Shown piece by piece: positions 61,419 to 64,000 of a stretch of 64,000 bases of DNA (the stretch's first letter is position 1; every line of letters starts with the position of its first letter). Below the pieces are notes generated by a model. That model was not told the origin of the DNA. It did no database searches and saw only the letters and a program-made list of their open reading frames with translations. The position numbers and the translations under genes are program-made. The DNA comes from Turnera subulata (taxonomy: Eukaryota > Streptophyta > Magnoliopsida > Malpighiales > Passifloraceae), in contig JAKUCV010003344.1 in the NCBI GenBank assembly GCA_028386065.3, positions 62,001 to 126,000 on the forward strand. The letters run 5' to 3'.

Positions 61419-62915
61419 TGTAAGTTTCTGGTATGCTATATGACACTTATATACAAGAAAGACATGCAGCGGAATTTCCGAAAACAACATAGGAACACAT
61501 GTGAAGCGTATAAACCGAATAACAATTTTCGTACCTTACACGGTTAGGATCTTCCACCTAACTGAAGTGCCAGAATCAGCAAGAGCAAGAAAAGGTATCC
61601 CGCCCCTCTACGGTATCCACACGAACCGTGATCAAGTCGGAATCATCACACGATCTCCAACTTCAAGCCCTCCCGAACTGATGTGCTAGCAACAGGATTT
61701 TCGGGAGCTTTGTGTGGTGTCTCTCTTCTTTCTCAAAGAAGGGTATGTGTATGTTTTACTCTCAAAAAATCAGAAGATCTCAAGGCACTCTCAAGAATAC
61801 TCTGAAAACTGAATGAATATAAGAGAGAGGAGCAAAAATGATCTGATCACTAAGGCACTCCACCCACTCACACATAATGCCATTAAGTTAATAGCAAAAT
61901 GGCCAACATAGTGGACCAAAGGTGATGACCCTCATCACTAATGTCTCCCACTAACATAATCAGATTACAATACACCACATCACCATGTCTGATCAATAAT
62001 TCAGTTAATTATTGATCCAAAACGACCCTGGTTCAACCATGGTCCAACCACAGTTCAACCACTTGTTCGAATCAACGGTTCTATGTGTGTGACCCTGTAG
62101 GCACTTGTAACATTCGGCAATAATTGTAAAATCTCATTTTATAATTATAAGCAAAGAGCGGCGTCTAGCAACACATCATTGCTACCCGAAAGACAAGATC
62201 AGTACTGATTCTAGATGCCTCGAAACATGTCATCATCCCTTCGTCCCATTATCAAGATTAAACCGAGACATGGAATATGTCAATCTCGTATATGTTTAAT
62301 CTTAGTTTCTTGATCCCCGAGATAACTGTGTAAAACGGATACTCGTGATATCGCCATATCACCTAATCCGAGTATGGCCATGCATTTAACAGTTCAACTC
62401 TATCAAGAAACCATCTGATAATATACCCGTTATATGGGTTGGACGAATCCCCTCTGGATCATACAAAACCTACTACACATTTATCATATACCCAATGAAT
62501 ACCCTTAAGTCCGCCCAGTTACGGATGACTGGGAATAATATCAAAGTATACGACTCATATGTTGGGAACCTTGATGATCTCAGGTCTAAGGACAATACAT
62601 ATAAGAACCACTAATGACAATCATATAACATTCCATGTAGGGTTTTTATGTGGGTCGGTCCTGTCCACAAGTTCTCTAACTTGTACCCGTATGTAGAATT
62701 CATATCTCATATAATTCTCAACATACGCTAGTCTTAATTTATTATTACAACCCATCCATAATAATAATCGACTAGGGACATTTAAGAATATAAAATATTC
62801 TAGGGTTATAAATATGTGCAAGCGATTATCTCATAACCATATTTATTGGAATAACCTTAATGTATATACATGACTACAATCATCCATGGATTGGCTTTTG
62901 GGCATATTACTAACA
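61419..62915 (-). mobile_element. Solo LTR, probably Ty1/copia, 1497 bp
   Basis: Flanked by a perfect 5-bp duplication ACCCT (61414-61418 and 62916-62920) and absent from the 3' LTR. Read on the minus strand it begins TGTTAGTAATATGCCC and ends GAAACTTACA, i.e. TG...CA. No internal coding sequence is present, so it is a solo LTR. The family is inferred from the end sequence. Confidence 0.85.
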
Positions 62916-64000
62916 ACCCTCTCTTCCCTCTCGGTGCTACCGGTCAACTGCCCTACAGTAGAACTTATTAATTATTCAGGTACGTTATGTTACCAATTAT
63001 GAAATTGTTTAAGTGTCACCTCGAGTCATATCTAAGTTGTGTACCATTGCAGAGGTTCTCTAAATAGAGCCTAAAGCTCACAATAAACAGGATATAGCAA
63101 GACAACGTATATCACAAGCATGGCAATAACAGCTCATAGGAGAATCACATGGCAAACAACACATATTCATTGTCATGGCAATTCATCACATAAACAACCA
63201 GGTACACAACACAGTCAACAGTACGAAGCATACTCAGCAAGCAGTACTACTTAACCATACCAACAAGTATTCACATATAGGTATATAAGTTTTATAGAGT
63301 CACCTCAATTATGATGGCGCTCTATCTGTCCACCACTAGTACCAGCCGCTCCTGAATTATGTCTCGTGCCTATACACATAGACACCACATCTCACAAAGA
63401 TATTTAATAATAAATAAATCATGCATGCATGTGCAATACAACCGTGAGTTAAAGTCCAGCCCGAACCGTCTACTCTCACTCACCAAAACTACATCTCCAA
63501 GTCACGGGCCTAAGGTTCACAGGCTCAAAGCCCAACTAAGTCCAAAACCTTAATCCCGGGCTTGAAGTCCATACCACCAATCCAATACTTAACCCACAAC
63601 AATCTCGGGCTTATAGTTCTTGCCATTAAGTCCACTATAAACTTTAGATGTCCTTGGGCTTTGAGTCCACTTATAATAAATCCAGGAATTATAATGGGTC
63701 ATAACATTTTAATACTGGGCCAAGGCCCGATTTGTCTTACTCCCGTCTAAAGGTTTAACCCGAGTCCGAGTTATCCGTCCTAGAGGTTCTACCCGCATCG
63801 ACAACCGTCCACGTGCTACTCACTCCTCGCCCTCGGTTTCTACTATGTACATTAAGAATACAAAACCCAATCCAAAAATAATAGATGTACATGCCATGAG
63901 TGAACACTAAGTGACTCAACATTGGATAATACCGTGGAAAAATGCCGAAGAAAATTCTGGAGAAACCCACTCGCCGGAACAGTACTCGCTCGGCGAATTC

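Larger units (their letters stand above)
50565..64000 (-). mobile_element. Tekay-like Ty3/gypsy retrotransposon, nearly complete, nested insertions in its 5' LTR
   Basis: Minus-strand element: 3' LTR 50565-53939, polypurine tract AAGTGGGGTAGAAC just inside it (53940-53953), gag-pol 53935-58709, primer-binding site next to 58848, and 5' LTR from 58849 to beyond the window. The chromodomain-like polyprotein C-terminus and LTRs above 3 kb place it with the Tekay/Del chromoviruses. In the first about 165 aligned LTR positions I count about seven differences, mostly transitions, so the copy is not very recent. Confidence 0.9.
58849..64000 (-). mobile_element. 5' LTR of the Tekay-like element, with two nested insertions, open at the window edge
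   Basis: LTR sequence is found at 58849-59371, 60902-61418 and 62921-63978, in the order of the 3' LTR. The terminal TG has become CG. From 63979 the last 22 bases no longer match the 3' LTR. Confidence 0.85.

Overview
This is nuclear DNA from a flowering plant, most likely a eudicot. The evidence is intron-rich genes with plant-type AT-rich introns, a plastid-targeted plant enzyme, and plant retrotransposon families (Ty3/gypsy Tekay-like, Ty1/copia, L1-type LINE, hAT). I cannot name the species. There is no prokaryotic content: no operon, CRISPR array or phage.

Three protein-coding genes can be reconstructed exon by exon. (1) 4814-15869, plus strand: an NSUN6-type RNA cytosine-5 methyltransferase (PUA plus RsmB/NOP2/Sun catalytic domain), 12 core exons and a probable extra first exon encoding a targeting-like leader. 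(2) 31672-34347, minus strand: a chloroplast aldo/keto reductase, 10 exons including a 23-nt microexon, 371 residues. (3) 35699-43887, minus strand: a WDR26-type LisH-CTLH-WD40 protein, 4 coding exons, 578 residues. All three have consistent reading phase across every splice junction. From memory, the Arabidopsis relatives of genes 1 and 2 lie close together on chromosome 1 (around At1g06560 and At1g06690), so the order here may be conserved. The genes look like independent housekeeping loci, not one pathway.

The rest is mostly nested transposable elements. 1-3595: PBS and 5' LTR of a minus-strand Tekay-like element that continues off the left edge. 4036-4530 and 16976-17890: remnants of one Ty1/copia family. 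17891-31600: a layered cluster in which a copia pol gene (19492-19903 and 28426-28650) was split by a Tekay-like solo LTR (19904-28420), itself split by an L1-type LINE (about 20988-26424). To its right lie an LTR-like segment and a long imperfect palindrome. 46030-48767: an RNase H-like pseudogene, a 570-bp hAT MITE and a tandem repeat. 48768-64000: a plus-strand LTR invaded by a minus-strand Tekay-like retrotransposon with 3' LTR, full gag-pol in one frame and 5' LTR. That 5' LTR is in turn invaded by a 1.5-kb non-autonomous hAT and a 1.5-kb solo LTR, each with perfect target-site duplications.

No wholly new system is evident. The best leads are the pure-nonsense, amber-rich decay of the Tekay and LINE frames, the possible spliced leader exon and GC-AG intron of the methyltransferase, the microexon of the reductase, a short plastid trnG fragment in the WDR26 5' region, the perfect 27-bp hairpin at the LINE 5' end and the palindrome at 29574-29797.
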